A stretch of DNA of 64,000 bases from Vibrio tapetis subsp. quintayensis (GTDB taxonomy: Bacteria > Pseudomonadota > Gammaproteobacteria > Enterobacterales > Vibrionaceae), in NCBI RefSeq assembly GCF_030409945.1, contig NZ_JAUFQV010000043.1, positions 338,369-402,368 of the forward strand, read 5' to 3'. This document shows, in pieces, positions 34,063 to 42,998 of the stretch. Position numbers and translations under genes: made by a program. A model generated the notes under the pieces. It ran no database searches. It saw nothing but the letters and a program-made list of their open reading frames with translations, and was not told the origin of the DNA. The stretch's first letter is position 1; each line of letters opens with the position of its first letter.

Positions 34063-34123
34063 AAATTGAGCTCCTACTACTTAAAGGGGCACGTGCTAAA
34101 CACTCGTGCTGCTTGAATTTGAA

Positions 34124-35362
34124 TTAGGCAAATCTTTCGTGTGTAATTTGTATCACATCCTTAACGACAGCGCTTGCGGCTTTGAGAGATTCTACTGGTA
34201 AATATTCATAAACGGAGTGGAAGTTATGAGCGCCAGTGAATAGGTTGGGGCATGGTAAACCTTTTTGTGACAACACAGCTCCATCATATCCGCCGCGCAT
34301 AGGGAGTGCTTTCATTTCAATGTTGTTTCTTTGGTAAGCATGTTTGGCAATTTCTATTGGGAACGCAGCTTCGCCTTGTAAACTATTTGCGACGTTTTCA
34401 TAACGATCAGATAGGTCTATTTCAATGGTGTTATCACCCCATATTTGACTGCAACTAGTGGTTAAGTCTTGTAGAAATTGCATTCTCTGACGGTACCCTG
34501 ATTGTGAAAAATCACGGATATCGAGTTTTAACACCGTTTTAGCACTGTTACCACTTTGCTCTTTTACCCAGTAATAACCTTCTGTTCCTTCAGTATATTG
34601 AGGAGCTTCACCTGCAGGTAGCATGGATATAAACTGGTGGGCCATGAGCAGGGAGTTCTTTAATTTCCCCTTGGCTGACATCGGATGGGCTGATTGTCCG
34701 GTAAAAGTGATCACAGCGTTACCCGCATTCCAGTTTTCGTGGACGAACTCCCCAATGCCGCAACAATCTAACGTATAACCGAAGTCGGCTCCAAAGCTCG
34801 TTATATCAAAAGCTTTGGCGCCACGAAGCCCTTGCTCTTCGTCGGGAAGAAAAGCCACTTTAACAGGGCCATGCTTTATTTCTGGATGAGAAATCAAATG
34901 TTGTAGCGCATCTATAATGGCGGCAATAGCCGCTTTGTCGTCAGCCCCTAAAAGGCTCGTGCCATCTGTTACAATAATATCTTGCTTGTGATATTGCGAT
35001 AACTCAGGAAATTCTTTATTCGTGAGGTAGAGAGACAGATCCGAGTTTAAACAAATATCCTGTCCATCGTAGTGAACAATGTGGGCTTTAGTATCAGCAG
35101 GTTGCTCTGCGCTGGTATCCAGATGAGCAAAAAAGGACACTGTTGGAATCGCTTCATCGCAGTTTGCGGGCAACGTTGCAGTAAGTATCGCAGTGTCACG
35201 TAAATTAATATCCACCAGGCCAAGGGTTTCAAGCTCTTGTACCAATTGGGTTGCTAATACCATCTGGCCTGCAGAAGAAGGCATGATGCCCGCTGCGCCA
35301 TTTTCTCTGTTGGTCGTCGTGTTAATTTTGGTATAACTGATAAAACGTTCAACGATGTCCAT
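34124..35362 (-). CDS. pepT: Peptidase T (tripeptidase)
   Basis: A 412-residue M20B aminotripeptidase of normal length. Metal and catalytic motifs include SFFAHLDTS, TDGTSLLGADDKA, and FLPDEEQGLRGAK. It is a cytosolic zinc enzyme removing the N-terminal residue of tripeptides. The frame runs further upstream, but MDIVERFISYTKINT at 35362 is the family start and has AGGA about 7 bases upstream. It lies between dcuC and pepE on the same strand. In enterobacteria pepT is FNR-controlled, and no clear FNR site was found here. Confidence 0.93.
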   Translation of the reverse strand: MDIVERFISYTKINTTTNRENGAAGIMPSSAGQMVLATQLVQELETLGLVDINLRDTAILTATLPANCDEAIPTVSFFAHLDTSAEQPADTKAHIVHYDGQDICLNSDLSLYLTNKEFPELSQYHKQDIIVTDGTSLLGADDKAAIAAIIDALQHLISHPEIKHGPVKVAFLPDEEQGLRGAKAFDITSFGADFGYTLDCCGIGEFVHENWNAGNAVITFTGQSAHPMSAKGKLKNSLLMAHQFISMLPAGEAPQYTEGTEGYYWVKEQSGNSAKTVLKLDIRDFSQSGYRQRMQFLQDLTTSCSQIWGDNTIEIDLSDRYENVANSLQGEAAFPIEIAKHAYQRNNIEMKALPMRGGYDGAVLSQKGLPCPNLFTGAHNFHSVYEYLPVESLKAASAVVKDVIQITHERFA

Positions 35363-35432
35363 AATGATTCCTATGAGTTCGATTAAAAGCGGAGATCGAA
35401 ATACCCCCGCTTGATTCACCTTATATAACGTC

Positions 35433-36794
35433 CTATATGAGCAACTGAGAACCGATTAACACAGTTAATAAACCACCTATCATCGGAATGGCTGTACGTT
35501 TTGCCAATTCAATCGGTGAGACATTAGCAACACCAGCACAGGCAATAATAACTCCGGCAACAGGTGACGCTGAGCGCATAAGGCCAGATGCCAATTGCAT
35601 AGGTAGTGCTACGGCAGCGGCAGACGCGCCGACTTGTGCAGCTACGTCCGGAGCAAGGTTCGAGAAACTAAAGAACGATGCGTTTCCAGAACCAGATAAT
35701 AACGTGACCAGCATAATGATGAGTACCAACACAATGACCATCGCTAAGTAGCCAAACCCGGCACTAGAGGCGGAATTAAGCAACATACCAATAAAACCAA
35801 TTGAGCTAAGGCCTGTAACAAACACTTTTGCTGAAATAATAAGGCTAACTACACTTGAGAATACTGCTCCCATACCTTCTAAATATACTTTTAATGATGC
35901 TGCTACTTTTTTGCCGTCGCGGGTGAAAATGTAGTCGCAAAGCATCGAAATAAATAGAGCAATGAACATTGCAGTAACTACATTCATTTTGATACTTGTA
36001 ATAGCGAACTTACTAAAGGTTAGTAATAGCATGAGAGGCAAAACAGGGAGTATTGCAAACCATTTTGGAGCTTGACGTTGCTCTTTAGTTTCTATACTAA
36101 ACTCATGGGTAATGCCTTTCTCTGCGTCTTTTTTATCAAAGTAGCGTTGGCAAACAAAATGCAAAGCCGCGATGACAAACATGGCTGTCAGGGCAACGGG
36201 TAATTGATAGCTAACAAAATAAGTGGCGACATCAATACCTGAAACTTCAGCCGCCTTATTTGCTGCTGATGATGCAGGGCCTAAATCTAAACAACCTGTA
36301 GTGGCAACTACTGCTGCCGCTGCTGCTGGGTTACAACCAACGCCCACAAGTACCGGGTACATTGCAACCAATAACAATAGAGCCAGACCAGTAGCACTAG
36401 GAATAAAGACATTAATCAGTTGACCGATGATGTAAGCCATCGCGAGAACTAAGTAAGGGTTTTTGATCTTTGAAAGAGGCTTAGTAGCGATTTGAACCAT
36501 GGCATTGGCAGCACCAATGTGACTCATGTATTTGGAAAACCCACCAACGGCCATAATAATAAGGCCAAGCTTAGCAAGGGTAGATGATGAGATAACTTTG
36601 ATGACCTCAAAGAAATCTACAATAACAGAACCAGTGTGCGTGCCGCCTTTCGGCATAAAATCAGGGTTACCATTAATGACGCCGATTGCGATCATTAGTA
36701 AACCGGATAGTAATAGAACGGCTTGAGTATTGTATTTTTTTATTATGAAATATCCAACAGATAAAATAATAGGTATCGCTAAAAATGTAACCAT
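35433..36794 (-). CDS. DcuC-family C4-dicarboxylate transporter
   Basis: A 453-residue membrane protein with about twelve helices and the DcuC-family layout, including SKYMSHIGAANAMVQIA, IPSATGLALLLL and SGSGNASFFSFSN. DcuC-type carriers move succinate, fumarate or related C4-dicarboxylates. Family members also include peptide- or amino-acid-linked carriers, so the substrate here is not certain. It lies directly upstream of pepT, which suggests uptake or exchange linked to breakdown of aspartate-containing peptides. Confidence 0.83.
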   Translation of the reverse strand: MVTFLAIPIILSVGYFIIKKYNTQAVLLLSGLLMIAIGVINGNPDFMPKGGTHTGSVIVDFFEVIKVISSSTLAKLGLIIMAVGGFSKYMSHIGAANAMVQIATKPLSKIKNPYLVLAMAYIIGQLINVFIPSATGLALLLLVAMYPVLVGVGCNPAAAAAVVATTGCLDLGPASSAANKAAEVSGIDVATYFVSYQLPVALTAMFVIAALHFVCQRYFDKKDAEKGITHEFSIETKEQRQAPKWFAILPVLPLMLLLTFSKFAITSIKMNVVTAMFIALFISMLCDYIFTRDGKKVAASLKVYLEGMGAVFSSVVSLIISAKVFVTGLSSIGFIGMLLNSASSAGFGYLAMVIVLVLIIMLVTLLSGSGNASFFSFSNLAPDVAAQVGASAAAVALPMQLASGLMRSASPVAGVIIACAGVANVSPIELAKRTAIPMIGGLLTVLIGSQLLI

Positions 36795-36926
36795 TTTAAA
36801 CCTCTTAAATGACTCGTTAATTATTGGTGAATGTCCGTATTTTGTACGAATTAAGGTGAAACTAATCCCCTCCGTTCAATAAAGATCGAAGTTATAGGTA
36901 AAGGTGAATCTAAACTGTGTTTCTAT

Positions 36927-37778
36927 TTATGTTTTAAATATGTCGAACTCTGAAAATATCCCTTCGATTCGAGAGAAGCGAGGGCTTATATTTGATGTGG
37001 ATGATAAAGCTTTAATGAATGCTTCAATTAGGACAAACCCTGATGTACGGTTATTAAATAACCCCTCACTTAAACTCTCGACGGTAAACTCAATATCTGA
37101 GTAGGAAACAAACGGATTGACCTGTTGGTCTGTTATCGTGATTACTTTGCCACCATTTTCGCTAAACCAACGCACAGTCCGTACGGTAATACTGGAAAAC
37201 CTATGGTATGAAATGGCAAATAAACAGTCGTCTTTTGTTACATCTACAAGTTGATGTGGCAGTGTAGACGCGTCGGCCTTTAACAGGATAACTTCTTTTC
37301 TCAAATAACGAGCTAGCAAATAAAAGTAGTTGGACAGAGCTTCCGCTGACGCACTGCCCATAACGTATAGTTTTCCGTTTGGGTTCTTCATACAAGTAAC
37401 AGCGAGGTCAAAATCGGATTGAGAAATGGTATCGAATGTTGTCTGCATATTCGCGGTGACTTCTTGAAAGTGCTTAGCAAGTATATTGCTGTTGTTATCA
37501 GAAGGTAACGTTGTTTCACAGCGATCAATGGGTGTAGTTAGAACTTGTACAAGATCATCTGACACGTGCTTCTTAAAGTCGATAAAGCCTGAAAACCCAA
37601 GACGCTGTAAGAAGCGACCAAGAGTTGCTTTACCTACGCCAATTTGTTTACACAGTTCATCCATTTTCGCGAAGGGCAGCATAGTATAATGCTTAATAAA
37701 GTACGCGACGATTATTTTCTCGGTAGAAGTTAATGAATCCATGCTATTAACACTATCGATAAAGTCTTGTTTATTCAT
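36927..37778 (-). CDS. RpiR/MurR-family transcriptional regulator
   Basis: A 283-residue protein with an N-terminal RpiR-type helix-turn-helix (about 1-75, with ICVGKATLGRFLQRLGFSGF-like sequence KQIGVGKATLGRFLQ) and a C-terminal SIS domain (about 120-260) that in relatives binds phosphosugars. It heads the minus-strand cluster with DcuC, PepT and PepE and is divergent from the dicarboxylate/amino-acid symporter gene. It probably controls both directions. Its ligand in a peptide cluster is unclear. Confidence 0.87.
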   Translation of the reverse strand: MNKQDFIDSVNSMDSLTSTEKIIVAYFIKHYTMLPFAKMDELCKQIGVGKATLGRFLQRLGFSGFIDFKKHVSDDLVQVLTTPIDRCETTLPSDNNSNILAKHFQEVTANMQTTFDTISQSDFDLAVTCMKNPNGKLYVMGSASAEALSNYFYLLARYLRKEVILLKADASTLPHQLVDVTKDDCLFAISYHRFSSITVRTVRWFSENGGKVITITDQQVNPFVSYSDIEFTVESLSEGLFNNRTSGFVLIEAFIKALSSTSNISPRFSRIEGIFSEFDIFKT

Positions 37779-37781
37779 CGC

Positions 37782-37831
37782 ATTTTCCCACTCAATTATA
37801 TCGATGGGAGAATTTTCCTATTCAATAGATG
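37782..37831. promoter_or_regulatory. Probable RpiR operator repeats
   Basis: ATTTTCCCACTCAATTATAT and ATTTTCCTATTCAATAGAT start at 37782 and 37812, exactly 30 bp apart, in the same orientation. GGGAGAATTTTCCT at 37806-37819 is nearly palindromic. A further GGGAA-N7-TTCCC lies at about 37841-37857. This fits binding by the adjacent RpiR-type regulator. Confidence 0.5.
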
Positions 37832-38192
37832 TTTATACAAGGGAATGACTTTTTCCCATATTTAAATTGTGACATAGCTAACCAAATATCAAAAAGTATG
37901 ATGGGGTTCAAAGTACTAAATAAACGATGAATAAGCCCAACAGTTATATTAATATTTTGTACGTGTAATTGTTGCAAATATGTATAGTCTGTAACGAAGT
38001 ATTGAAATTACGGGTAAGGGGTAGGTAATGAATAAACTACTTTTTGTAATAAAATTACTATGTGGATAGGTTCATACTGTTATGCGTTAACGGTTATATA
38101 TATCGCTAATAGTGCATATGTGTGGTTTTTGTACTGCACTGTTTTGATTTTGAGGGTGTATTGTTGTGTTTTTGTTGTTGGCGGGGTGTTTT

Positions 38193-38212
38193 GTAGTGAT
38201 TTAGATCACGTT
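38193..38212. promoter_or_regulatory. CRP-like site before the symporter gene
   Basis: TAGTGA-TTTAGA-TCACGT fits the CRP pattern GTGA-N6-TCAC with perfect central symmetry (GTGA at 38196-38199, TCAC at 38206-38209). It lies 103 bases before the symporter start and suggests carbon catabolite control. Confidence 0.6.
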
Positions 38213-38314
38213 ACTGATTGAGCGCTGAAATTTTATTTCATAAAAATTTGAATGTACTGCTAATCTCCTTGGCGCTTTGCAATGATGGCAAAGTGTACAA
38301 CAAAAGGAGTGTTC

Positions 38315-39616
38315 ATGAAGAATACCAAAAAACCAATGTCGCTAACCGGTCGAGTAATTATCGGTATGGTAGCGGGTATATTGACAGGATTTGCAATTCG
38401 CGCATTGTTTGCTGAAAACGGTTTTGTTGACGCCTATATCGTAAATGGCCTTTTTGAGGTTGGCGGCAAAATCTTTATTGCTAGTTTAAAAATGCTAGTC
38501 GTTCCTTTAGTCTTCGTGTCTCTGGTGTGTGGCACCAGTTCTCTAAAAGATGTCGCTACACTTGGTCGCCTTGGTGGCAAAACAGTGGGCTTCTATGTGA
38601 TAACAACCGCTATTGCTATTTCCTTAGCATTAGCCATGGGTACGATTTTCCAGCCGGGTGCTGGCGCTGACCTAACGGCAGCCAACTCGTTCCAATCAGC
38701 TGTTGCGCCTTCTTTGGGGCAAGTTATCATTGATATGTTCCCAACCAACCCGATTAGCGCTATGGCTGAGGGTAAAACACTTCAAGTTATCGTATTTGCT
38801 GTATTGTTCGGTATTGCTATCAGTGCCGCTGGTGAAGCGGGTGAGCGTGTCGCGGCTGTATTTAGTGACTTAAATGAAGTGATCATGAAGCTTGTTGCTT
38901 TGTTGATGAACATTGCACCATATGGTGTGTTCTTCTTAATGGCCAAATTGTTTACGGGTTTGGGCTTAGGGGCCATTCTAAATCTTGCTGAATATTTCTT
39001 AGTCTTGTCTGCGACTTTATTGCTACACGGCTTGGTGACGTACAGCTTTATGTTGAAGTCATTTGCTGGTCTAAATCCAATTACGTTCTTACGTAAAATG
39101 GAAGATGCAGTGATGTTCGCATTTTCAACGGCTTCATCAAACGCGACTATCCCAGTAACACTTGAAACGGTGAAGAATCGTTTAGGCGTAGACAACAAAG
39201 TAGCATCATTCACTGTACCTCTAGGTGCAACCATCAATATGGATGGCACTGCAATCATGCAGGGTGTCGCGACTGCGTTTATCGCTCAAGCTTACAATAT
39301 TGACCTTTCAATGGCGGATTACTTAACGGTTATCTTTACCGCGACGTTAGCGTCTATCGGTACTGCTGGTGTTCCCGGTGTTGGCCTGATTATGCTAGCA
39401 ATGGTATTGAACCAAGTTGGCCTGCCGTTAGAAGGTATCGCTCTGATTATGGGTGTAGACCGTCTGTTAGATATGATCCGTACTGCGGTTAACATCACAG
39501 GTGACAGCGCCGTAAGTTGTATTGTGGCTAAGTCTGAAGGTGCCTTGGATCTAGAACGATTCAACGACCCTAAAGCTGGCGAGAAAGAAGAAGAGGTTCA
39601 TCTTTCTAAGATCTAA
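38315..39616 (+). CDS. Dicarboxylate/amino acid:cation symporter (DAACS)
   Basis: A 433-residue membrane protein of the DAACS/GltP family. The signature region is present: the serine-rich hairpin FAFSTASSNATIPVTLE, the NMDGT motif in LGATINMDGTA, and GTAGVPGVG. These carriers take up aspartate, glutamate or C4-dicarboxylates with H+ or Na+. AAGGAG lies 5 bases before ATG 38315. It is divergent from the RpiR-peptidase cluster, which supports a role in acidic amino acid use. Confidence 0.9.
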   Translation: MKNTKKPMSLTGRVIIGMVAGILTGFAIRALFAENGFVDAYIVNGLFEVGGKIFIASLKMLVVPLVFVSLVCGTSSLKDVATLGRLGGKTVGFYVITTAIAISLALAMGTIFQPGAGADLTAANSFQSAVAPSLGQVIIDMFPTNPISAMAEGKTLQVIVFAVLFGIAISAAGEAGERVAAVFSDLNEVIMKLVALLMNIAPYGVFFLMAKLFTGLGLGAILNLAEYFLVLSATLLLHGLVTYSFMLKSFAGLNPITFLRKMEDAVMFAFSTASSNATIPVTLETVKNRLGVDNKVASFTVPLGATINMDGTAIMQGVATAFIAQAYNIDLSMADYLTVIFTATLASIGTAGVPGVGLIMLAMVLNQVGLPLEGIALIMGVDRLLDMIRTAVNITGDSAVSCIVAKSEGALDLERFNDPKAGEKEEEVHLSKI

Positions 39617-39630
39617 AAGTTAAGGCGGTA

Positions 39631-39683
39631 TGGTGGTCATTAAGATAGTGGGGTATTCCTCGTATTAATGGCCACCACGTTTT
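39631..39683 (+). terminator. Terminator after the symporter gene
   Basis: TGGTGGTCATTAA pairs with TTAATGGCCACCA with one G-U across a 21-base loop, and CGTTTT follows. It lies between convergent transcripts. Confidence 0.6.
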
Positions 39684-39699
39684 AAGAAAGATCCGTGAC

Positions 39700-40020
39700 T
39701 TACCACCAACATGCGATACTTAATTTGTCTGGATCATGAGGCAAAGTTAAAAGTTTGGATGTTGAACCGATATACCACTTTCTAAAGTTTCTTCTTTTCG
39801 CACCAAATGGTGCTAACCCTTCAAGTACCTCTTGAGCTTTGATGACTTTTGGGTCATTAATATTTTTCCCCGTTTTTATATGGTCGTGCAATAGCGGGAC
39901 TAAGGAACGATATACGTCTTCTGCTTGATTCTTTGTAGAGATTTGTTTGTACATTAGGCTTATTAATGTTCCTAATGGAGACGCAGATTTGACTTGGCCA
40001 AGGGCAGCTACGGTTGACAT
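39700..40020 (-). CDS. Hypothetical 106-residue protein
   Basis: A 106-residue, probably cytosolic protein without signal or membrane segment. It contains an alpha-helical stretch (QISTKNQAEDVYRSLVPLL), a basic patch (GAKRRNFRKWYIG) and an aromatic end (ACWW). I do not recognise the family. Its start overlaps the end of the upstream membrane protein gene by 13 bases, so the two are probably co-translated. The pair is convergent with the symporter gene. Confidence 0.55.
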   Translation of the reverse strand: MSTVAALGQVKSASPLGTLISLMYKQISTKNQAEDVYRSLVPLLHDHIKTGKNINDPKVIKAQEVLEGLAPFGAKRRNFRKWYIGSTSKLLTLPHDPDKLSIACWW

Positions 40021-40376
40021 TTTTTATTACTCCATAATAACCAAAATATTAGAAAATCGGTTAGCAAAAATACAATGATATCGACGCCGATATCGCTTGT
40101 TTGCTCCCAGTAAAAAAAGACGGGCATTAACATGTAATACAGTGAATTAGCTATATAGGTAGAGGCGATTACACGATGACTTTTTAAGGTGAATAGACGT
40201 TTACTATAACCGAGCCCAAATAGTGCGATTAAGGTGAAAACAATAATTGGGAATTGGAAGATGTCAGTAAATTGAAAGTAACTCTCTTGAAGCGAGTTTG
40301 AAGGGAAGAACGTTCGAATTGAGTTGGCGAATAGTAATAACCAAAAAAAGCACCTAGATAGGTATATAGACTTCAT
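40008..40376 (-). CDS. Small four-helix membrane protein, unknown function
   Basis: A 122-residue very hydrophobic protein with about four membrane helices (near 4-20, 38-56, 70-88 and 97-115). No motif or family is recognised. ATG 40376 is used; no strong ribosome site is visible. It overlaps the following 106-residue gene by 13 bases, which suggests a functional pair. Base composition is more AT-rich than in the flanking genes. Confidence 0.55.
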   Translation of the reverse strand: MKSIYLSRCFFWLLLFANSIRTFFPSNSLQESYFQFTDIFQFPIIVFTLIALFGLGYSKRLFTLKSHRVIASTYIANSLYYMLMPVFFYWEQTSDIGVDIIVFLLTDFLIFWLLWSNKKCQP

Positions 40377-40665
40377 GTGCAATTAATTTTATAGTAAAAT
40401 TTAATGAAACTTAGCACATATTAGGTGCGCGAGTGCGGAGCTGACTATAAGTTGCGAGTGATTAGATAAAATTTAGTACTCTCCTGAACTAAAGAACCCC
40501 CAAGATGAAATTTCAAATAGGCCTGCTGATAAAAATTGCGGAGAGTTTGAAACTTTTATGTCAGTGAGCGCACAGAACAAATCGACAATTACTTTACTTT
40601 ATTGATGTGTGACTTTATCGTTCTGCCGAATATAAGCAAAGCCACTCACCAGATTTAGGTTCCGA

Positions 40666-41253
40666 ATGTCGCAAACTCGTATCCTCCTTGTTCGCCATGC
40701 AAAAACGCAATGGAATTTAGAAATGAAATTGCAGGGGTGGAAAGACAGTAAACTCAGTGCTTCTGGCAAGCGTCACTTCCAAAACATTGACTTCTCCCGT
40801 GCTACGCATCGCGCTAAGCCAGCCCATAAACCTTTACATCCTCCGATATATTGCAGTGATTTAGGTCGAGCTTTGTCTTCGGCTCGAATTATCGCCAACC
40901 AAGTCAATGGTTACCTAGTTCCGAACGATAAGGTTCGTGAGAGGCGCTTTGGTCAATTAGAGGGTGAGCAGATAAACCATCACGCTTTTTGGGATGGTTA
41001 CCATCGCCGTTACGAGCAACCACTTGGTCATCAGTTTGGCTCAGAATCGGATGCGGATTTTGAATCTCGCATAGCCTGTTTTTTGGACACGTTAGTCAAG
41101 CGACACCTAGGTGAAACCGTTTGGGTGGTCAGTCATGGGGAATGGATACGCACCGCACGCAATCTCGTATGTGGCCTTAAAGGGTGGGAACTAGGTGAGG
41201 GTATTCCTGACAACGGGCAAATAACATTGTTAGATATAAAATCAACTAAATAA
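40666..41253 (+). CDS. Histidine phosphatase (possible alpha-ribazole phosphatase, CobC-like)
   Basis: A 195-residue protein of the phosphoglycerate-mutase-like phosphatase family. The phospho-accepting motif RHAK is at R10-H11. A second histidine is in WVVSHGEWIR, and RERRFGQLEG is typical. Such enzymes are general phosphatases, and CobC removes the phosphate from alpha-ribazole-5'-phosphate or cobalamin-phosphate. The position directly before the riboswitch-controlled cobalamin operon makes a CobC role attractive, but it lies upstream of the riboswitch, so it may be separately expressed. Confidence 0.8.
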   Translation: MSQTRILLVRHAKTQWNLEMKLQGWKDSKLSASGKRHFQNIDFSRATHRAKPAHKPLHPPIYCSDLGRALSSARIIANQVNGYLVPNDKVRERRFGQLEGEQINHHAFWDGYHRRYEQPLGHQFGSESDADFESRIACFLDTLVKRHLGETVWVVSHGEWIRTARNLVCGLKGWELGEGIPDNGQITLLDIKSTK

Positions 41254-41319
41254 TCGGTTTATAGTTTTCTTCATATCCATTACAATCGCTCTGGTTATTT
41301 TAAGTAATGTTTTGTTTTA

Positions 41320-41475
41320 CAAGACCTCAACGAATGTTGAGCAGGGAATTAGGTGAGAATCCTAAACTGTACCCGCAGCTGTATGCGATGAGTATTATCA
41401 AGGCCACTGACTCTAAGATCGTGAGTTGGGAAGGCGATAATGCGTTTTAGTCGTGAGTCAGAATACCTGTTACGA
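41320..41475 (+). ncRNA. Cobalamin (B12) riboswitch
   Basis: The conserved cobalamin-riboswitch elements occur in order. A CTCAAC-GAAT-GTTGAG hairpin comes first. Next is GGGAATTAGGTGAGAATCC with ACTGTACCCGCAGCTGTA (the B12 box region, 41343-41383), then GGCCACTGA, then GTTGGGAAGGCGA, and the closing AGTCAGAATACCTGTT (about 41457-41471). B12 or its adenosyl form would bind this leader RNA and reduce expression of the cbi operon. The boundaries are approximate. Confidence 0.93.
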
Positions 41476-41476
41476 A

Positions 41477-41593
41477 CCTTTGCATAATCCGCAAAGGCCA
41501 TGGAATTTTCGAATACTGGGCGGGGCTACTCAGTGGAAGCCAAATTTACTGCATAATTGTCTTTAAATTATAGCAGGGCACGGCAGTATTCGA
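41477..41593 (+). promoter_or_regulatory. Structured leader between the riboswitch and cbiD (possible expression platform)
   Basis: A CCTTTGC/GCAAAGG hairpin (41477-41497) is followed by a larger structure. TCGAATACTG (41509-41518) and CAGTATTCGA (41584-41593) are perfect 10-base inverted arms. They enclose an inner CTGCATAATT/AATTATaGCAG hairpin and a GGCT/AGCC helix. No U-run terminator follows. The element is not part of the canonical riboswitch core and may be its expression platform or a second RNA element. Confidence 0.5.
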
Positions 41594-41750
41594 CTTTCTG
41601 TAACTCACCGTTTTGACGCCTTTATTGGTCGATGAATGAGACAGACAGGCGAGACAATAGCGCGGTGTTACACACATTCTTATCGACGTTACCCATTGGT
41701 ACTTTACAACTAGCTTGCGCTTTTTTCGGCGTTAGGGCGAATGCTTTCTC

Positions 41751-42935
41751 ATGGGAACCAAACCCATGATAGCCAAATCCACGGTAAGTAAGTCAACAGT
41801 AACTAAGTCAACAGTAACGAAAGTTAAGCGCTCTAAAAATCGTTCTGATCTTCGCTCTGGTTTTACAACGGGAGCGTGCGCCGCTGCTGCAAGCCGAGCC
41901 GCTGTATATGGCCTTTTGCATAATACCTCTCTTGAACACATCACGATTACTCTACCAAACGGAGAACCCGCGACGTTTGCATTGAATCGGTTTGAAATTA
42001 CACCACAGGGTGTACTGACTGGTGTAATCAAAGATGCTGGTGATGATCCAGACTGTACTCACGAAGCCGAGATTCAATGCTATTCAACTTGGAACCATCT
42101 GCCAGGGTTTGAGATAGATGGCGGCGTTGGCGTTGCAAGAGTCACGCTGCCGGGACTTGAACTTCCTGTGGGTGTTGCGGCCATTAATCCTGTTCCATTA
42201 CGTAATATCCAAGACATGGCGTTATTAGAATGGGCGCAATCTTCAGAAGATCTTAAATTAGCACGAGGTATGCGCTTAGAAATCCGCGTTCCCGATGGCG
42301 TAGAGCGGGCCAAGCAAACCATTGGCCCGAGACTCGGCTTGATCGGTGGAATATCCATTCTTGGTACGCGTGGCACCGTAAAGCCATATTCAACCTCTGC
42401 ATTTTCCGCCTCTGTTAGGCAGTCCGTTCAAATTGCGAAAACGAATGGGCAGCACCACGTTGTGTTGACTACGGGTTCCCGCTCTGAAAAATCCGCCATG
42501 GCTTTGCTGCCAACACTTGATCCCCTTAGTTTCATTCAAGCGGGTGACTTTGTGGGGGTCGGGTTGCGGGCATCTAAACGTTACGACGTACCTCAAGTAA
42601 CCGTGGTCGCCATGATTGGTAAACTCGCCAAAATGGTGGCTGGGCACATGATGACTCACGTTTCAGGCCGCGCGATAGATTTTTCGCTACTGGCCGACTT
42701 AGCCGTGCAATCCCAACTCGACGCCGATGTATGCACTCAGATTCGCCAAGCCAATACGGGAAGGCACGTGTTGGATTTGTGGCGACAAACCGGTCAGCAA
42801 GCCTTTTTAAATCTTTTATGCCAACAAGCGGCGGAACATGCTTCGGTGTACGTAAAACATGCGGTGACGATTGAATATCGACTGATCGATTTTAATGGTG
42901 ATTTGTTGGCGAAGTATTGTGTTTTAAAGGCGTAA
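41751..42935 (+). CDS. cbiD: Cobalt-precorrin-5B C1-methyltransferase CbiD
   Basis: The product is 394 residues. It methylates C1 of the corrin ring using S-adenosylmethionine in the oxygen-independent (early cobalt) pathway. The family signature LRSGFTTGACAAAASRAA is at about 34-51, and the glycine-rich block VGVGLRASKRYDVP is near the end. The first about 30 residues are an unusual repetitive, basic Ser/Thr/Lys/Val stretch coded by 15-base repeats, so the true start may lie later. It is the first gene after the B12 riboswitch. Confidence 0.92.
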   Translation: MGTKPMIAKSTVSKSTVTKSTVTKVKRSKNRSDLRSGFTTGACAAAASRAAVYGLLHNTSLEHITITLPNGEPATFALNRFEITPQGVLTGVIKDAGDDPDCTHEAEIQCYSTWNHLPGFEIDGGVGVARVTLPGLELPVGVAAINPVPLRNIQDMALLEWAQSSEDLKLARGMRLEIRVPDGVERAKQTIGPRLGLIGGISILGTRGTVKPYSTSAFSASVRQSVQIAKTNGQHHVVLTTGSRSEKSAMALLPTLDPLSFIQAGDFVGVGLRASKRYDVPQVTVVAMIGKLAKMVAGHMMTHVSGRAIDFSLLADLAVQSQLDADVCTQIRQANTGRHVLDLWRQTGQQAFLNLLCQQAAEHASVYVKHAVTIEYRLIDFNGDLLAKYCVLKA

Positions 42936-42998
42936 AGCATGAGATATGAGCGTTTGGAATAGTCACACGGTTGATTAACAAAATTAAGGAACAGTGAA

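Larger units (their letters stand above)
37779..38314. other. Long divergent control region between rpiR-like and symporter genes
   Basis: About 535 AT-rich non-coding bases. Near the regulator start is a 30-bp-spaced direct repeat (37782 and 37812). Near the symporter is a CRP-like site (38193-38212). No RNA gene or open frame of note is seen between them. Confidence 0.55.

Noticed and set aside
41732..42031. Minus-strand open frame over the cbiD start
   Set aside because: It lies opposite the strongly supported cbiD and has no features of its own.
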